The notes: generated by a model not told the origin, from the sequence alone. A DNA stretch of 33,360 bases from Amycolatopsis orientalis DSM 43388 (GCF_000411975.1 NZ_ASXG01000095.1:1-33360), one strand, 5' to 3'; counted from the first letter of the stretch, positions 7,653 through 16,938 are shown. Numbers and translations: made by a program.

Positions 7653-9170
7653 TCAGGGGCAGGAGACGTAGTGGAAGTCCGGGGCGCGGTCGAGTTCGCC
7701 GACGAGCCGGCTGGCGTCGTCGGCGCGCGGGTACACCGAGATCCAGAACGGCGTCCCGGTGCGCTGGAAGGTCGCGACGCGGTACCAGGCGGGCAGGTCG
7801 TCGGCGCAATCCTGCCGGTCCGCGTACCCGGATCGGCCGGGCACGGCGAGCGTCGACCGTTCCGCGTCCAACCCGACCACCAGCACCTTCGACCCGGCGC
7901 GGCTCGCGAGCAGTCCGGGCGACCCGGCGCTCACGACGGATCCCGGCGGCAGGTAGCGGGCGAGCCAGTCGCCGACCTCGGCCAGCTGTGCGCCCTGCGT
8001 GCTCCAGGCCCGCACGCGCTCCAGCACCTCGGGACTGAACAGGGAAACCGCCACCGCGACCCCGGTGAGCACCGCAGCAACCGCCGGAACCGCCCGGGAA
8101 ACCGCGCGCGGCCGCGGCACCGGCATGAGGACGCCGCACCCGGCCACCGCGGCGACCGCCAGCAACGGCGGCACCGGCACGAGCAACCGCCACGAGAGTC
8201 CCGGATCCGCCTCGAAGAAGAGCACGAGCGCGGTGTGCCCGAGGGCGAGCGCCAGCAACAGCCACAAGGCCGACCTGGCCTCCACCGCACGACCCCGTGC
8301 CGCCACCAGACCCGCGACGAGCACGGCCGGGACGAGAAACCCTAAGTGCGCTAAGGCGAACCCGCCCAGATACGGCCAATCCGGGCCGGGCGGCAGGCTC
8401 GCGTCCGGCACGAACCGGTCGTAGTAGGTGACGCGCCAAGCCGTCCACGGAGCCAGGAAAACCAGCGCGCCCAGCACAAACCCGACCGGAGCCCACCAGG
8501 TGTGCCGCCCGCGCGCGGCGGCGAAAACGAGCCATCCCGCACCGATGACCGCGAGCGCCAGCCCTTCCGGCCGCGTCATCACCGCACCAGCTACGAGCAC
8601 CCCGGCGACCAACGGCCGTCCGGCGACCAACGCGTAGGCGACGCACAGCACGAGCAACGCGAACATCGGCAGCTCAGTGCCCGAAAGCCCGTACACCGCG
8701 AGCCCGTTCGCCCCCGCGGTCAGCAACGCCGCCGCGACGCCGATCGAGCGTCGAGGCTCAACCCCCTCCGGCGACCCGAGCGCGGCAACGCGGTTGGCGA
8801 GGAAATATGCCGTCAAGACGCACCCCAGCGCGGCCGCACCACTCAAGACGACAGCCGCGGCCGGCACTTCCGCACCGAATGCCCCGCGCGGCAATGCGAT
8901 CACCACGAGCCAGAGGAAATTCGTGTACGTCTCGCTGCGATCGCCGGTGTTGAATACCGGGCCATTGCCGTCGGCGATGTTCTGCGCGTACCGGAAACTG
9001 ACGTACGCGTCCTCGGTCGCGGTGGCGAACAACAGCTGATGCAGCAGCGAAAACCCGAGAACGAGCAAAAGCACCGCGACCCGCCACCGCCGGTCGCGCC
9101 CGATCCGCCGCCAAGCGGCGACGACCAGCGCGGCCAGCGCCAGCCATCCCCCCACGACCGCGTAGACCAC
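7653..9170 (-). CDS. AftB-like GT-C membrane glycosyltransferase
   Basis: Polytopic membrane protein of about 505 residues. Its first external loop, TEDAYVSFRYAQNIADGN followed by GPVFN and E-x-YTN-x-LW, matches the acidic loop of GT-C enzymes and, as I recall it, that of the mycobacterial terminal arabinofuranosyltransferase AftB (DD-x-RN-x-GNGPVFN). GLSGTE and TRPEG also follow the AftB pattern. A decaprenylphosphoryl-arabinose-dependent transferase is the best guess. Start GTG 9170 has GGGAGG (9180-9185) nine bases upstream; a TTG at 9221 is a weaker alternative. Two in-frame TTA leucine codons (8343-8345 and 8352-8354) are unusual at this G+C content. In mycobacteria aftB follows ubiA; here it is some 7 kb away. 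Confidence 0.72.
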   Translation of the reverse strand: MVYAVVGGWLALAALVVAAWRRIGRDRRWRVAVLLLVLGFSLLHQLLFATATEDAYVSFRYAQNIADGNGPVFNTGDRSETYTNFLWLVVIALPRGAFGAEVPAAAVVLSGAAALGCVLTAYFLANRVAALGSPEGVEPRRSIGVAAALLTAGANGLAVYGLSGTELPMFALLVLCVAYALVAGRPLVAGVLVAGAVMTRPEGLALAVIGAGWLVFAAARGRHTWWAPVGFVLGALVFLAPWTAWRVTYYDRFVPDASLPPGPDWPYLGGFALAHLGFLVPAVLVAGLVAARGRAVEARSALWLLLALALGHTALVLFFEADPGLSWRLLVPVPPLLAVAAVAGCGVLMPVPRPRAVSRAVPAVAAVLTGVAVAVSLFSPEVLERVRAWSTQGAQLAEVGDWLARYLPPGSVVSAGSPGLLASRAGSKVLVVGLDAERSTLAVPGRSGYADRQDCADDLPAWYRVATFQRTGTPFWISVYPRADDASRLVGELDRAPDFHYVSCP

Positions 9171-9285
9171 GCGCCCCAGCCTCCCGCACCCGCCGCACCC
9201 TGGCGGACCGCTCCTCGCCAAGTCCAGTCAAGCGCGCGGCCGCATCGTCCCGACATCAGCCGTTCGGGTGGATATGGGTGCCAGT

Positions 9286-9291
9286 TAGCCT
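9286..9291 (+). promoter_or_regulatory. candidate -10 box upstream of second DUF6541-like gene
   Basis: TAGCCT in the short divergent gap fits TAnnnT, with TTCGGG 17 bases upstream as a poor -35. The predicted leader ends in GAGGAAG (about 9341) before the GTG. Weak evidence. Confidence 0.25.
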
Positions 9292-9350
9292 AGGGCCCGA
9301 TTCACCTCCGCCACGGGAAACAGGCGGACGCCCGCGACCTGAGGAAGATT

Positions 9351-11273
9351 GTGCCGAGCGACCCGACAGTGTTGTCCGTGGCAGCGAGTATCGCCTGCTG
9401 CCTGCTTGTGCTCGGGCTTCCCGGGCTCCTCACCGGTGCCGCCGCCGGGCTGCGCGGTTGGCTGCTGGCCGGCCTGACCCCGCTGCTGAGCTACGCCATC
9501 GGCGGCCTCGCCGGTCCGTGGACCGCGGCTCTCGGGCTGCCGTTCAACGCCTGGACATACGCGCTGGCCACCGTGCTCTTCGCGGCAGTCGCGTTTGGAC
9601 TCCGGCGGCTCACCGCGCACCGGTGGCCGCACGAACCGGAAGAACGGGCCTGGGAACCGCGGGCGAACTGGGCGGTCGGCGCTTGCCTGGTCCTCGCGAC
9701 CGCGATCGGGTTCTACACGGCGGTGCGCGGCATGGGCCACCTCGGCGCGATCGCACAGGGCGGCGACGCGCCGTACGCGGCCAACGGGGTTCGCTACATC
9801 GCCGAAACCGGCGACGGCAGCCTTTTCGGCATGGGCAAGATGAACTGGTACGGCGACGGTTCACCGCCTTTCTATCCCAACGCGTACCACCTGCTCGCCT
9901 CCGTGCAGTACACGCTCAGCGGCGGCTCGATCCCGCTCACGCTGGACGTGAACACCGCGCTGCTGCCGGGTTTGCTGGCGCTCTCGCTCGTGGTGATGGT
10001 GCGGGCGTTCCGCGGCCGCGCGGTCCTGGCCGGGGCTGTCGCACTCGCCTCGGCCGCGCCGGTGATGGGCGTCTACGAATCGATGGACCGCGGACCGCTG
10101 TACCCGTTCCTGCTGGGCATGGCGCTCACGCCGTTGGCCGCTGTGGTGCTGCGCCGCTACCTCGACCGCGTCGCACCGGACACCGGCTTCGTGCTGATCG
10201 TCGCGGCGGTCGGGCTGCTGTGCATCCACTCGTCCACGTTGTTCGGCGCGATCCTGTTCGCCGGGCCGCTGCTGGTGCAGCGCTGGATCGAGCGGTGGCG
10301 TTCGATCGGCAAGGACCTGCTGGCCTTGCTGCCGATCGCGGTGCTGTCGATGCTCGCGGCCTGGCTGCAGCTGTTCGGTGCGCTGGGGCTGGCGAACAGC
10401 TCGACGGTGGAATACCTCGGCTGGCCAAGCGAATGGCGCGCGACGACCGCGCTCGGCGCGTTGCTTGGTTTCCAGCACTTCGAACCAAATCCGCAGCTGT
10501 TGTTGTCAGTGGCGCTGTTGGCCGGGTTCATCTTCTTCCGCAGACTCGGCGCGCTGCGCTGGATCGGCTTGACCGCGCTGGTCACCGGCTTGTTCTACAT
10601 GACGGTCTCGTCCTCGAACGCACCGCTGGTCATGGCGCTGGCACGGCCGTGGTGGGACGACCCGTACCGGTTCATCACGATGGCGACCGTGCCGCTGTCG
10701 TTCATCGCGGGCCACGGACTCGCGGCGCTGCACGAATGGTTGAAGGAACGGCTCCCCGCGCGAGTACCGCCCGCCGCACTCGCCGCGGTGGTGCTGGCCG
10801 CCTTCGTAGGAGCCACGAACGGCCTGTACACGCAGTCAAACAGCGAGGTGGTCGCGAAGGGATACCGCCTCCCCGATCCACGCGATTTGAACATCACGCC
10901 CGGCGAGGAACGCGCGATGGTCGAACTGGGCAAGCTCGCGAAGCCAGGACAATGGGCCATGAACGACCGCTGGGACGGCACACCGTGGACCTACGCACTC
11001 AGCGGCGTCCGCACCGTCGCCGCCCACGACGACGGCACGAAACCCCCTTCGGACGCGGTCCTGCTCGCCGCGAAATTCCACGACTACGACACCGACCCCG
11101 CGGTCCGCGCCGCGATACAGCGGCTGAACATCCACTGGGTAATCCTGGGCCGCCCGGCTGACCCACCGAAACGCCCGTACGCGGACGAAGGCTTGAACGG
11201 GTTGGAGGGGCTGCCGTTTCTGAAAGAGGTGTACCGCAACGAGGACTCGGTGATTTACCAGCTGATTCGCTGA
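9351..11273 (+). CDS. DUF6541-like polytopic membrane protein (paralogue 2)
   Basis: 640 residues with many membrane segments, clearly paralogous to the gene at 3028-5040. Shared blocks include NGVRYIAETGDGSLFGMGK, W-Y-x-D-G-S/FYPN-x-YHLL, ARPWWDDPYR, an NDRWDGT-x-W-x-YALSG block and KFHDYDTD near the end. The two are alike along their whole length, so they are full-length duplicates rather than shared domains. The GTG start at 9351 is supported by GAGGAAG just upstream. The function is unassigned; the layout suggests a membrane glycosyltransferase or other envelope-glycan factor (inference). Divergent from the AftB-like gene with about 180 bases between the preferred starts. Confidence 0.76.
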   Translation: MPSDPTVLSVAASIACCLLVLGLPGLLTGAAAGLRGWLLAGLTPLLSYAIGGLAGPWTAALGLPFNAWTYALATVLFAAVAFGLRRLTAHRWPHEPEERAWEPRANWAVGACLVLATAIGFYTAVRGMGHLGAIAQGGDAPYAANGVRYIAETGDGSLFGMGKMNWYGDGSPPFYPNAYHLLASVQYTLSGGSIPLTLDVNTALLPGLLALSLVVMVRAFRGRAVLAGAVALASAAPVMGVYESMDRGPLYPFLLGMALTPLAAVVLRRYLDRVAPDTGFVLIVAAVGLLCIHSSTLFGAILFAGPLLVQRWIERWRSIGKDLLALLPIAVLSMLAAWLQLFGALGLANSSTVEYLGWPSEWRATTALGALLGFQHFEPNPQLLLSVALLAGFIFFRRLGALRWIGLTALVTGLFYMTVSSSNAPLVMALARPWWDDPYRFITMATVPLSFIAGHGLAALHEWLKERLPARVPPAALAAVVLAAFVGATNGLYTQSNSEVVAKGYRLPDPRDLNITPGEERAMVELGKLAKPGQWAMNDRWDGTPWTYALSGVRTVAAHDDGTKPPSDAVLLAAKFHDYDTDPAVRAAIQRLNIHWVILGRPADPPKRPYADEGLNGLEGLPFLKEVYRNEDSVIYQLIR

Positions 11274-11374
11274 GCCTTTAAGCCGCGGTCCAGCTATTCC
11301 AGGGTGAAGTACGGCCTCTTCAAGACCACAGGCCGAACCCCTGGGATGTGCCGGCTGAAACCAGCTTCGCTGAC

Positions 11375-11408
11375 CGAGGAGGTCGTCCGGATCCGGAGGA
11401 CCTCCTCG
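11375..11408. terminator. hairpin between convergent genes
   Basis: A 10-bp perfect stem (11375-11384 with 11399-11408, CGAGGAGGTC) encloses a loop containing the palindrome TCCGGATCCGGA. It sits between the stop codons of the convergent DUF6541-like and flippase-like genes and probably ends both transcripts. There is no T-run, so it would be a T-less actinobacterial type. Confidence 0.55.
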
Positions 11409-11420
11409 CCGGCGAGAAAC

Positions 11421-12434
11421 TCAGGCGGCGTCCACCGGGGCCGTCCGTCGAGCGGTCATTTTCGCGGCCAGCGCGGCGAAGCCAGCGGTGAGCAAGTCCG
11501 CCACCGTGAACATCACCCGCGAGGCGACCGCGAACGCCGTCGCCTGGCCGACCGTCAAGCCGCTTGCCGTGAGGACCGCGACCTGCGCGACCTCACGGAC
11601 GCCGACGCCGCTGGGCAGGATGAACGCGAAGGTGCCGACCGTCATCGCGACGGCCATCGCGCCCACGCACAAGATCAGGCCGCTAAACCCAGGGGCTCCG
11701 ACGGAGTTCGCCAGCAACCACAGGTGCACGCCCTGCAGCACCCAGGCGCCCATCGACGCGCCGAAGGTCTTGAACACCACGCTCCAGCCGAGCGGCTCGG
11801 CGAGCGGCGGGCGGCGCAGGATCTTCAGGACCAGCGAGGTGCCCCAGGTCAGGATCCGCGGGTGCAGCAGCGCGAGACCGACCGGGATCAGCACGAACAA
11901 CCACATCGCCCGCGGACTGTTGCTGAACACCGCGGGCGCGGCCAGCAGTGACACGACCAGCGCGGAAACGACGCCGACGCCCAGCTGGATCAGCGAGCCG
12001 GTGAAGATTCGGGCCCTTGCCAGGCCTGCTTTGCGGCCCAGTTCCATCTGCAGCAGGTACGCCCACACCGAGCCCGGCACGTACTTGCCGAGCGAGCCGA
12101 CCAGGCAGATCTGCGCGCCGCGGGCGTAGCCGATCGGCTTGCCGAGGTGGTCGACCAGGACCTGCCAGCCCCAGGTGGACACGAGAATCGATAGGACCAG
12201 CGCCACCAGGCTCAGCGCCGACGACTGCCAGGCGACGTCGGACAGCGTGTGCCAGAACTCGTCCCAGTTGGACGCCAGGCTCTTCGCCGCGAAACCGATC
12301 ACCAAGAGGATGGCGACCCAGCGCACGACGTCGAGCACCCGCGCCTTGGTGGACTTGCGGGGTTTCCCGGTGGTCGGGGCGTCCTCGGTGGGCGGGGCGT
12401 CGTCCCCCGGCGTCGGCGTACGAACGGTCGTCAC
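11421..12434 (-). CDS. LPG-synthase-TM/UPF0104-type membrane protein, flippase-like
   Basis: 337 residues: a Pro/Thr-rich cytoplasmic N-terminus, then six to eight membrane helices with family landmarks LGKYVPGSVWAYLLQMELG and PSGVGVREVA. It resembles the membrane half of lysylphosphatidylglycerol synthase (MprF) without the catalytic GNAT-like domain. Free-standing members often sit in glycan clusters and are suspected to flip lipid-linked intermediates, but this is not proven. GTG 12434 follows GAGAGG. Last gene of the operon begun by the LpxA-like gene, 14 bases after luxC; this makes an export role for the operon product plausible. Confidence 0.8.
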   Translation of the reverse strand: MTTVRTPTPGDDAPPTEDAPTTGKPRKSTKARVLDVVRWVAILLVIGFAAKSLASNWDEFWHTLSDVAWQSSALSLVALVLSILVSTWGWQVLVDHLGKPIGYARGAQICLVGSLGKYVPGSVWAYLLQMELGRKAGLARARIFTGSLIQLGVGVVSALVVSLLAAPAVFSNSPRAMWLFVLIPVGLALLHPRILTWGTSLVLKILRRPPLAEPLGWSVVFKTFGASMGAWVLQGVHLWLLANSVGAPGFSGLILCVGAMAVAMTVGTFAFILPSGVGVREVAQVAVLTASGLTVGQATAFAVASRVMFTVADLLTAGFAALAAKMTARRTAPVDAA

Positions 12435-12448
12435 TGCCTCTCAGCTCC

Positions 12449-13693
12449 TCAGGCCTGCACCGTGACCAGCCGGCTGAACTCGGACAGCAGATCGTAGCCG
12501 TCCCAGACCCCGGCGAACGTGAGGGCCGAGCCGAAGGGCACGACCCGGTCCACGCCTCGTCCGGCGAGCGCCTTCACGAATCCGGTCAGTTCCTCGCGGG
12601 TGAACCCGAACTGGCTCACCGTCTGGTCTTTGCGCTGGACAATCGGCACCAGCTCGTCCAGCGACGCCACCGCGGCGTTCGCGAACGTGCCCGCGCCGAG
12701 CCATTCCCGCGGCATCACCGTGGCGTCGGCCAGCTCGAGCGTGGCCAGCGCGTTGCCGTCGAAGCGGATCGACGACACCAGCCCGTCCACCGCCGCGCCA
12801 TACGCCGACACACGCTTCTGCACGGCCATCGCCGGCTCGGTGACGTGCTGTTTCGCGGCCAGCACCTCCGCGAGCAACTCGCGGAACTCCTGTCCGGCGG
12901 CCTGCGCGGCCGCCGAATCGCCAACCCAGAACACCGCGCGCGGCGACGAGCAGGCGGCCTGGTCGAACCAGTACGAGTCGTTGTAGAAACCCTCGGCGGC
13001 GGCCTTGCGCTGCTCCGGCGCGGCCTCCTGCCAGCCGCGCACCGACGCGATCGCGAACGACGAGCGGTCCGGGAAGGTGAGGTCCCGCGCGTGCGGGGCC
13101 AGCGGGTACTTCCGCAGCGCGGCCACCGAAGCGTCGCCGCCCCAGATCACCCGCAGGTCCGCGGCCAGCGACAACGCGCCGCTGACCTCGTCGCTGCGGT
13201 CGTAGGTGACCATGCGCTGGGTGGCCCGGATGGTGGCCGCGACCTCCGGCGACACGTCTTCGAGCGCCGCGTTCAACGCTTCCAGCACGGCCTCGGCGGC
13301 ACCGGCCGAGCGCGAAGACACGCGCACGACGTTGCTGTTGCCCGCCAACGCCGAAAGCGCCCACGAGTACACGAAAATGGTGTCCACATTGGCCGGCGGC
13401 ACGTGGAAAACGAGCCCGCGCGGGAACCGCAGCGAATCGCCGCTGGTTTCCAAAGTGGACAGTGACTTCGCGAGTTCTCCCTTGCGCAGGAAGAAACCCA
13501 GGGAGGCCAGCTCCGGGAACCGGCGTGCCAGCGCGGGCGCGAGCAGCTTGCGCGCGAATTTGGCGACGAACTCGACCACGCGCGGGTCGCCGACGCGCAA
13601 CCGGCCGCCGGGCGGTTCCTCGCGCACCTCGTCGAGCAGCGCGTCGACCGAAACCGCATCGCCCAGCGGAAAACGCTGTTCCAACGCACTCAC
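12449..13693 (-). CDS. LuxC-like acyl reductase
   Basis: 414 residues, related to the LuxC subunit of fatty acid reductase, which reduces activated acyl groups to aldehydes with NADPH through an acyl-cysteine. Visible motifs are GNSNVVRVSSR (118-128, nucleotide-binding region) and DQAACSSP (244-251), whose Cys248 is the expected nucleophile. The GTG at 13693 overlaps the upstream luxE stop as GTGA and AGGGAG precedes it. No luxAB genes are present, so light emission is not indicated. With LuxE and ACP next door, an acyl thioester made in this operon is the likely substrate; the fate of the aldehyde is unknown. Confidence 0.87.
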   Translation of the reverse strand: MSALEQRFPLGDAVSVDALLDEVREEPPGGRLRVGDPRVVEFVAKFARKLLAPALARRFPELASLGFFLRKGELAKSLSTLETSGDSLRFPRGLVFHVPPANVDTIFVYSWALSALAGNSNVVRVSSRSAGAAEAVLEALNAALEDVSPEVAATIRATQRMVTYDRSDEVSGALSLAADLRVIWGGDASVAALRKYPLAPHARDLTFPDRSSFAIASVRGWQEAAPEQRKAAAEGFYNDSYWFDQAACSSPRAVFWVGDSAAAQAAGQEFRELLAEVLAAKQHVTEPAMAVQKRVSAYGAAVDGLVSSIRFDGNALATLELADATVMPREWLGAGTFANAAVASLDELVPIVQRKDQTVSQFGFTREELTGFVKALAGRGVDRVVPFGSALTFAGVWDGYDLLSEFSRLVTVQA

Positions 13694-14742
13694 GCGGCCG
13701 CTCCCTGAAACGTGTCCGAGCATCCGCGAGCCTCGGCCTTCGGCAGCCGGCCCAGCACGGAGAAGTGCTTGCCCGGCCAGTCGCCGTCGTCGATTCCGTG
13801 GTAGACGCCCAGGTCTTCGGTGAGCAGCACGTGTCCCGGGTACGACCGCGGCAGGGTGCTCACCACCTCGATGACCCCCGGCTTGCCGACCGGCTGCTCT
13901 TCCCAAGTCTCCGGGTCGCGGATCACGACATCGGCGAAATCGGGGCAGTACAAGGAGTTCCCGGACGGGCCCTCGAGGAACACGGTGCCGATCTGCTCGA
14001 TCATCCCGTAGTAGTTGTGGATCCGGGTGAGCCCGGTGTCCTCTTTGAACCGGCGGCGGAACTCGCTGTTGTCGACCGCGCGGTCGATCAGCTTCTTCCA
14101 GCCGCCGGAGTGGATGAGGATGCCGTTCGACAGGTCGAGCTTGTGCTCGCGGGCGACTTCGTACAGGTACTGCCACACCATGAAGGTGAAGCCGAAGATC
14201 AGGAACGGGCGGTCGCCGTACTCGGCGAGGAACTTCCGCACCGCCTCGACGTCCGGCTTGTCGTTCTCGTCCAGCACGTAGGTGTGCTTGCGGCCGAAGT
14301 TCGCCATGCCGAGCACGCCCGCGCCGCGCGCGGAGAACGACCGGCGGTTCTTGATGATCCCGATGGTGTCGACCATCAGCATCGGCAGCCGCTCGCCGCC
14401 CAGCACCTCCTGCAAGGTGGCGCCGAGCTGCTTCGTCTGCGCGCCCGCCGCTTCCTTGTCGAGGTAGATCCGCGACGCGCCGGCCCCGGTGGTGCCCGAG
14501 GACGTGAGGGTTTTGAAGACCTCGGCGTCCGGAATGGACTTCAGGTCGTGCGTTTTGAACATGCGCACCGGCAGCCACGGCAGGTCGGCGATCGCGTCGA
14601 ACGACGCGTCCGGCGCGAAACCGAGCGAGGCCAGGATGCGCTCGTACCCGGCGGAGTTCGCCCGGTGGTGCGCGGTCAGCTCCACCAGCTCCGGGAGCAG
14701 CGCCGCCTCTCGCTCCGCCTGCGAGCGCGTGAACACACTCAT
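13690..14742 (-). CDS. LuxE-like acyl-protein synthetase
   Basis: 350 residues, related to LuxE, the ATP-dependent ligase that activates a fatty acid as acyl-AMP and holds it on a cysteine before passing it to LuxC. Seen here: phosphate-binding TSSGTTG (80-86), the family motif HSGGWK (211-216), HNYYGMIEQ (242-250, adenylate binding) and a C-terminal RGCSD whose Cys341 matches the position of the acyl-accepting cysteine of LuxE. The length is typical. The ATG at 14742 overlaps the ligase stop by ATGA, with GGAAGG upstream, and it overlaps luxC downstream, so three proteins are probably made in fixed proportion. Confidence 0.87.
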   Translation of the reverse strand: MSVFTRSQAEREAALLPELVELTAHHRANSAGYERILASLGFAPDASFDAIADLPWLPVRMFKTHDLKSIPDAEVFKTLTSSGTTGAGASRIYLDKEAAGAQTKQLGATLQEVLGGERLPMLMVDTIGIIKNRRSFSARGAGVLGMANFGRKHTYVLDENDKPDVEAVRKFLAEYGDRPFLIFGFTFMVWQYLYEVAREHKLDLSNGILIHSGGWKKLIDRAVDNSEFRRRFKEDTGLTRIHNYYGMIEQIGTVFLEGPSGNSLYCPDFADVVIRDPETWEEQPVGKPGVIEVVSTLPRSYPGHVLLTEDLGVYHGIDDGDWPGKHFSVLGRLPKAEARGCSDTFQGAAA

Positions 14743-16148
14743 ACCTGTCCTTCCAGCGCCCGGTAGTCGATCTTCCCGCTGGCCAGCAGCGGCACGGTGT
14801 CGATCGGACGCACGTCGAACCCGCTGGCGTGCAGGTGCAGCCGCTCGGCCAGCGCCCGCGCCGCGTCCTTGCAGATCGCCTTCGCGCCGTCGCCCTCGGG
14901 CAGTTCGGCGAACAGCACGACCTTGTCGCCCGCCGGCACCGCGGCCACCACGTCGATGCCCACCGCCGCCGTGCGCACGGCCTGCTCCAGGTCGTCCAGG
15001 CTGACCCGGTTGCCGAACACCTTGCCGATCCGCTTGAGCCGGCCGGTGATGTACAGGTACCCCTCGTCGTCGAGGTACCCGAGATCCCCGGTGGCCAGCG
15101 TGCCGCCGTATTCGTCGCCCGCGCTCAGGCCTGCTTCGTCCTCGGCATAACCCATCATCACGTTAGGTCCACGGTAAAGGACCTCACCGACAATTTTGGG
15201 ATGCGTGGTTTCCTCGCCGTCGTCGCGGCGGATGGCGAACGAGCCGCCGGGCAGCGCCGGACCGGCCGAGCCGATCTTGTCCGCGAGGCGCTCCGCGGGC
15301 ACCGTCGTCATGCGCGGGGACGCCTCGGTCTGGCCGTACATGACGTACATCCGGCCGCCGACCGCGCGCATCTTGTCGTTGAACTCGGCGACCAGTTCGT
15401 CCCGCAGTTTTCCCCCCGCCTGGGTGAGGGTCCGCAGGGTCGGGTACTTCGCCGGGTCGAACTTCAGCCGGCGCAGCATTTCGTAGTGATAGGGCACGCC
15501 GGACAGCGAAGTCACGCCGTATTCCTTGACCGCGTCCCAGAATCCGCGGCCAAGCACACCAGACGTTTCGATAACAACAGTCGCACCGCGCAAAAGGTGC
15601 GAATTCAGTACCGAAAGGCCGTAGCTGTAGTGCAGCGGCAGACAGGTCGGAGCGACCTCGTCCGCGTCGATCTCCAGCACCTGCGCGATGGCGTCGGCGT
15701 TGGCCAGCAGGCCTTGCCGGGACAGCCGGACGAGCTTCGGATTGCCGGTGGACCCGCTGGTCGGGAGCAGCACGGCGAGGTCGGGGTGCGGAACGACGCC
15801 GTCGGCCGACTCGCGCACCCAGTGCCCGGCTTCGGCCCGGTAGCCCTCCGGAGGGTCCGCTTCGGGCGCGGCCAGCACGGCAGCGGGGCGGAACCGGGTG
15901 ATCAGGCCGGCGAGCACGTCCGCGTCGAGCGCCGGGTCGATCAGCGCGATCGCGCGGCCCGCCTCGAACGCGCCCAGGTACCGCAGCACGCTCTCCAGGT
16001 CCAGCGACATCCGCGCGAACAGCACTCCGGGCGGCAGGTCCGCCAGCGCGGCCGCGGACCGCTTGATCTCCGTCGTCAGCTCGTCGCCCGCCAGCGTGCG
16101 GCCCCCGGCCGCCTCGACCAGCCGGGCCCCTTCGCCAACCAGATTCAC
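14739..16148 (-). CDS. AMP-forming acyl ligase (acyl-CoA/acyl-ACP synthetase family)
   Basis: 469-residue ANL-superfamily enzyme with P-loop TSGSTGNPK (130-138), YGQTE (271-275), the TGDLGYLDDEGYLYITGR hinge region and the C-terminal catalytic Lys459 in LASGKID. It activates a carboxylic acid as acyl-AMP and passes it to CoA or a carrier protein. The adjacent ACP is the natural acceptor, but this is inference; the acyl pocket cannot be read. GTG 16148 has a strong GAGGAGG. A 58-base gap separates it from the SDR gene; its stop overlaps luxE by ATGA. Confidence 0.87.
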   Translation of the reverse strand: MNLVGEGARLVEAAGGRTLAGDELTTEIKRSAAALADLPPGVLFARMSLDLESVLRYLGAFEAGRAIALIDPALDADVLAGLITRFRPAAVLAAPEADPPEGYRAEAGHWVRESADGVVPHPDLAVLLPTSGSTGNPKLVRLSRQGLLANADAIAQVLEIDADEVAPTCLPLHYSYGLSVLNSHLLRGATVVIETSGVLGRGFWDAVKEYGVTSLSGVPYHYEMLRRLKFDPAKYPTLRTLTQAGGKLRDELVAEFNDKMRAVGGRMYVMYGQTEASPRMTTVPAERLADKIGSAGPALPGGSFAIRRDDGEETTHPKIVGEVLYRGPNVMMGYAEDEAGLSAGDEYGGTLATGDLGYLDDEGYLYITGRLKRIGKVFGNRVSLDDLEQAVRTAAVGIDVVAAVPAGDKVVLFAELPEGDGAKAICKDAARALAERLHLHASGFDVRPIDTVPLLASGKIDYRALEGQV

Positions 16149-16206
16149 CGAACCTCCTCGTCGTGCTCGTAAGCGTTCATGCCGGTTCTCGTCCCGGCAA
16201 GGCCGC

Positions 16207-16938
16207 TCACAACACCAAGCCGCCGTCGATGCCCAGGACCTGGCCGGTGACGAAGGCGGCCTCGTCGCTCGCGAGGAAACGGATCGCCTTCGCGACCTCC
16301 TCCGGCTTGCCGAGCCTGCCCAGCGCGGTGTCCTCGATGCGCTCGGCGATGACCTTCTCGCCGAGATGGGACGTCATGTCGGTTTCGATCACCCCGGGCG
16401 CGACCGCGTTGACCCGGATGTTGTGCCTGCCGAGCTCCTTCGCCGCGGACCGGGCGATGTTGCCGACAGCGGCTTTGGACGCGGCGTACGCGGTCTGCCC
16501 CGCGCTGCCTTTCTCGCCGACGATCGAGGCCAGCAGGACGATCGCGCCGGACTTGCGCCTGCTCATCACGCGCGAGGCCGCCTGCACGGTGTTGATCGTG
16601 CCGCCGACGTTCGTCTTGAACATGCGATCGACCAGGTCTTCGCTGATCATGCCGAGCAGCGCGTCCTCCAGGACCCCGGCGTTGGCGACGACGATGTCGA
16701 GCGCCCCGTGCTCTTTCGCGACGCCTCGGACCAGCGACGAAACCGCCTTCGCGTCGGTGACGTCGAGCGCGAGACCGGCGGCGGCGCCCGCCTCGGCGGC
16801 GACCTCCTTCGCCCGGTCTTCGTTCCTCCCGGTCAGCACGACGGTGGCGCCCGCTTCGACGAGCGCGCGCACGGTGGCCAGCCCGATTCCCCGCGTCCCG
16901 CCCGTGACGAGCGCGACACGTCCGGTCAGATCAGTCAT
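16207..16938 (-). CDS. FabG-like SDR oxidoreductase
   Basis: 243-residue classical short-chain dehydrogenase: cofactor motif TGGTRGIG (12-19), NAG (86-88) and the catalytic set Ser138, Tyr151, Lys155. The sequence is closest in pattern to 3-oxoacyl-ACP reductases, ending in the usual GQVLGIDGG. Placed immediately after the ACP gene with an 8-base overlap (16931-16938), it may reduce or oxidise a 3-oxo/3-hydroxyacyl-ACP and so set a hydroxylated acyl group. Whether it belongs to the special pathway or duplicates general FabG is inferred from position. Confidence 0.88.
   Translation of the reverse strand: MTDLTGRVALVTGGTRGIGLATVRALVEAGATVVLTGRNEDRAKEVAAEAGAAAGLALDVTDAKAVSSLVRGVAKEHGALDIVVANAGVLEDALLGMISEDLVDRMFKTNVGGTINTVQAASRVMSRRKSGAIVLLASIVGEKGSAGQTAYAASKAAVGNIARSAAKELGRHNIRVNAVAPGVIETDMTSHLGEKVIAERIEDTALGRLGKPEEVAKAIRFLASDEAAFVTGQVLGIDGGLVL

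Noticed and set aside
5082..14742. Bioluminescence system formed by the luciferase-like oxidoreductase with LuxC/LuxE
   Set aside because: The LLM protein is an F420-type single subunit far from luxC/luxE and in a different transcript; no LuxA/LuxB pair is present.
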